NCBI GenBank assembly: GCA_017654935.2
Contig: CM065701.1
Span: 1,584,540-1,648,539, forward strand
Origin: Phymorhynchus buccinoides
Lineage: Eukaryota; Mollusca; Gastropoda; Neogastropoda; Raphitomidae
DNA length: 64,000 nucleotides
Direction of reading: 5' to 3'
Below, in pieces: positions 63,721-64,000 of the stretch. Made by a program: the position numbers and the translations under genes. The notes beneath the pieces were generated by a model, which worked only from the letters and a program-made list of their open reading frames with translations, did not search any database and had not been told where the DNA came from. Position 1 is the first letter of the stretch. Every line of letters starts with the position of its first letter.

Positions 63721-64000
63721 CTGTAGACAGAGGAAGCGTTTTTTGCTGAGGGTCATGTGTGTTCAGACATTGTTGACACTTCATTGATATGAACACGAAT
63801 TCAACACACTGCATTCTATTTTGACAAATTGTTCACTCGAACTACTTTATCAACACTGGCGTAACTGAACCGATTTGCCCGGGCTCGGTCTTTTTGTCGG
63901 GTCATGGTGAAACTCATTGATATCAACACAGACGAACACAGACTGTCCGTTACTGACAGTTTTGGAAAGGCATCCTGTGTTACACGTTAAACTATCACCA

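Overview
The window is nuclear DNA of an animal, most likely a lophotrochozoan and probably a gastropod mollusc. The evidence is spliced genes with GT-AG introns, a canonical animal BAX gene, non-LTR, Ty3 and tyrosine-recombinase retroelement fragments of kinds common in mollusc genomes, long (CA)n and (CT)n microsatellites, and a 500-base scaffold gap (56836-57335). The species call is inference. Most of the 64 kb is repetitive. I count about 30 tandem arrays, and many of them grew out of a piece of a recognisable exon or transposon.

There are two well-supported host loci. (1) 817-4252 (+): the last two exons of a large low-complexity protein rich in Gln, Ser, Pro and His, not identified. 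(2) 48377-20611 (-): a nearly complete BAX-type pro-apoptotic BCL-2 gene in five exons (N-terminal helix, BH3, BH1, BH2, C-terminal membrane anchor). Splice phases agree throughout and the product is about 193 residues, the length of known BAX. Its last intron is about 24 kb and holds most of the mobile DNA in the window. Beyond the scaffold gap, 60352-60616 (+) is a damaged pore/S6 exon of a TRP channel, probably TRPC-like.

Inside the BAX last intron, on the opposite strand, are: a remnant of a transposase-like protein (20886-21770); exons of a TE-like uncharacterised gene family (24071-25840 and 30795-34586), broken by insertions; a LINE 5' UTR plus gag-like ORF1 (about 27716-30575); a Ty3-type integrase tail (36753-37256); a LINE endonuclease/RT fragment (38230-39700); and a tyrosine-recombinase retroelement remnant (about 40745-43440). 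From 49.9 to 62.0 kb lie further LINE reverse-transcriptase fragments. One of them contains a 110-bp array of exactly 36 units.

The most interesting signals are two. The first is a very short (about 75-88 bp) hairpin-shaped mobile element with 11-14 bp target-site duplications. It occurs many times here, has disrupted one exon, and shares its core with an 80/84-bp satellite. The second is a recurring process in which short pieces of exons or TE open reading frames become tandem arrays. It includes four copies of a BAX exon end, each with its own splice donor and (CA)n tract, and a partial copy of the BH1 exon with its acceptor. Part of this could be assembly artefact and needs raw long reads; the sequence after the gap looks lower in quality than the rest. 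I see no RNA genes, CRISPR arrays or prokaryotic features.
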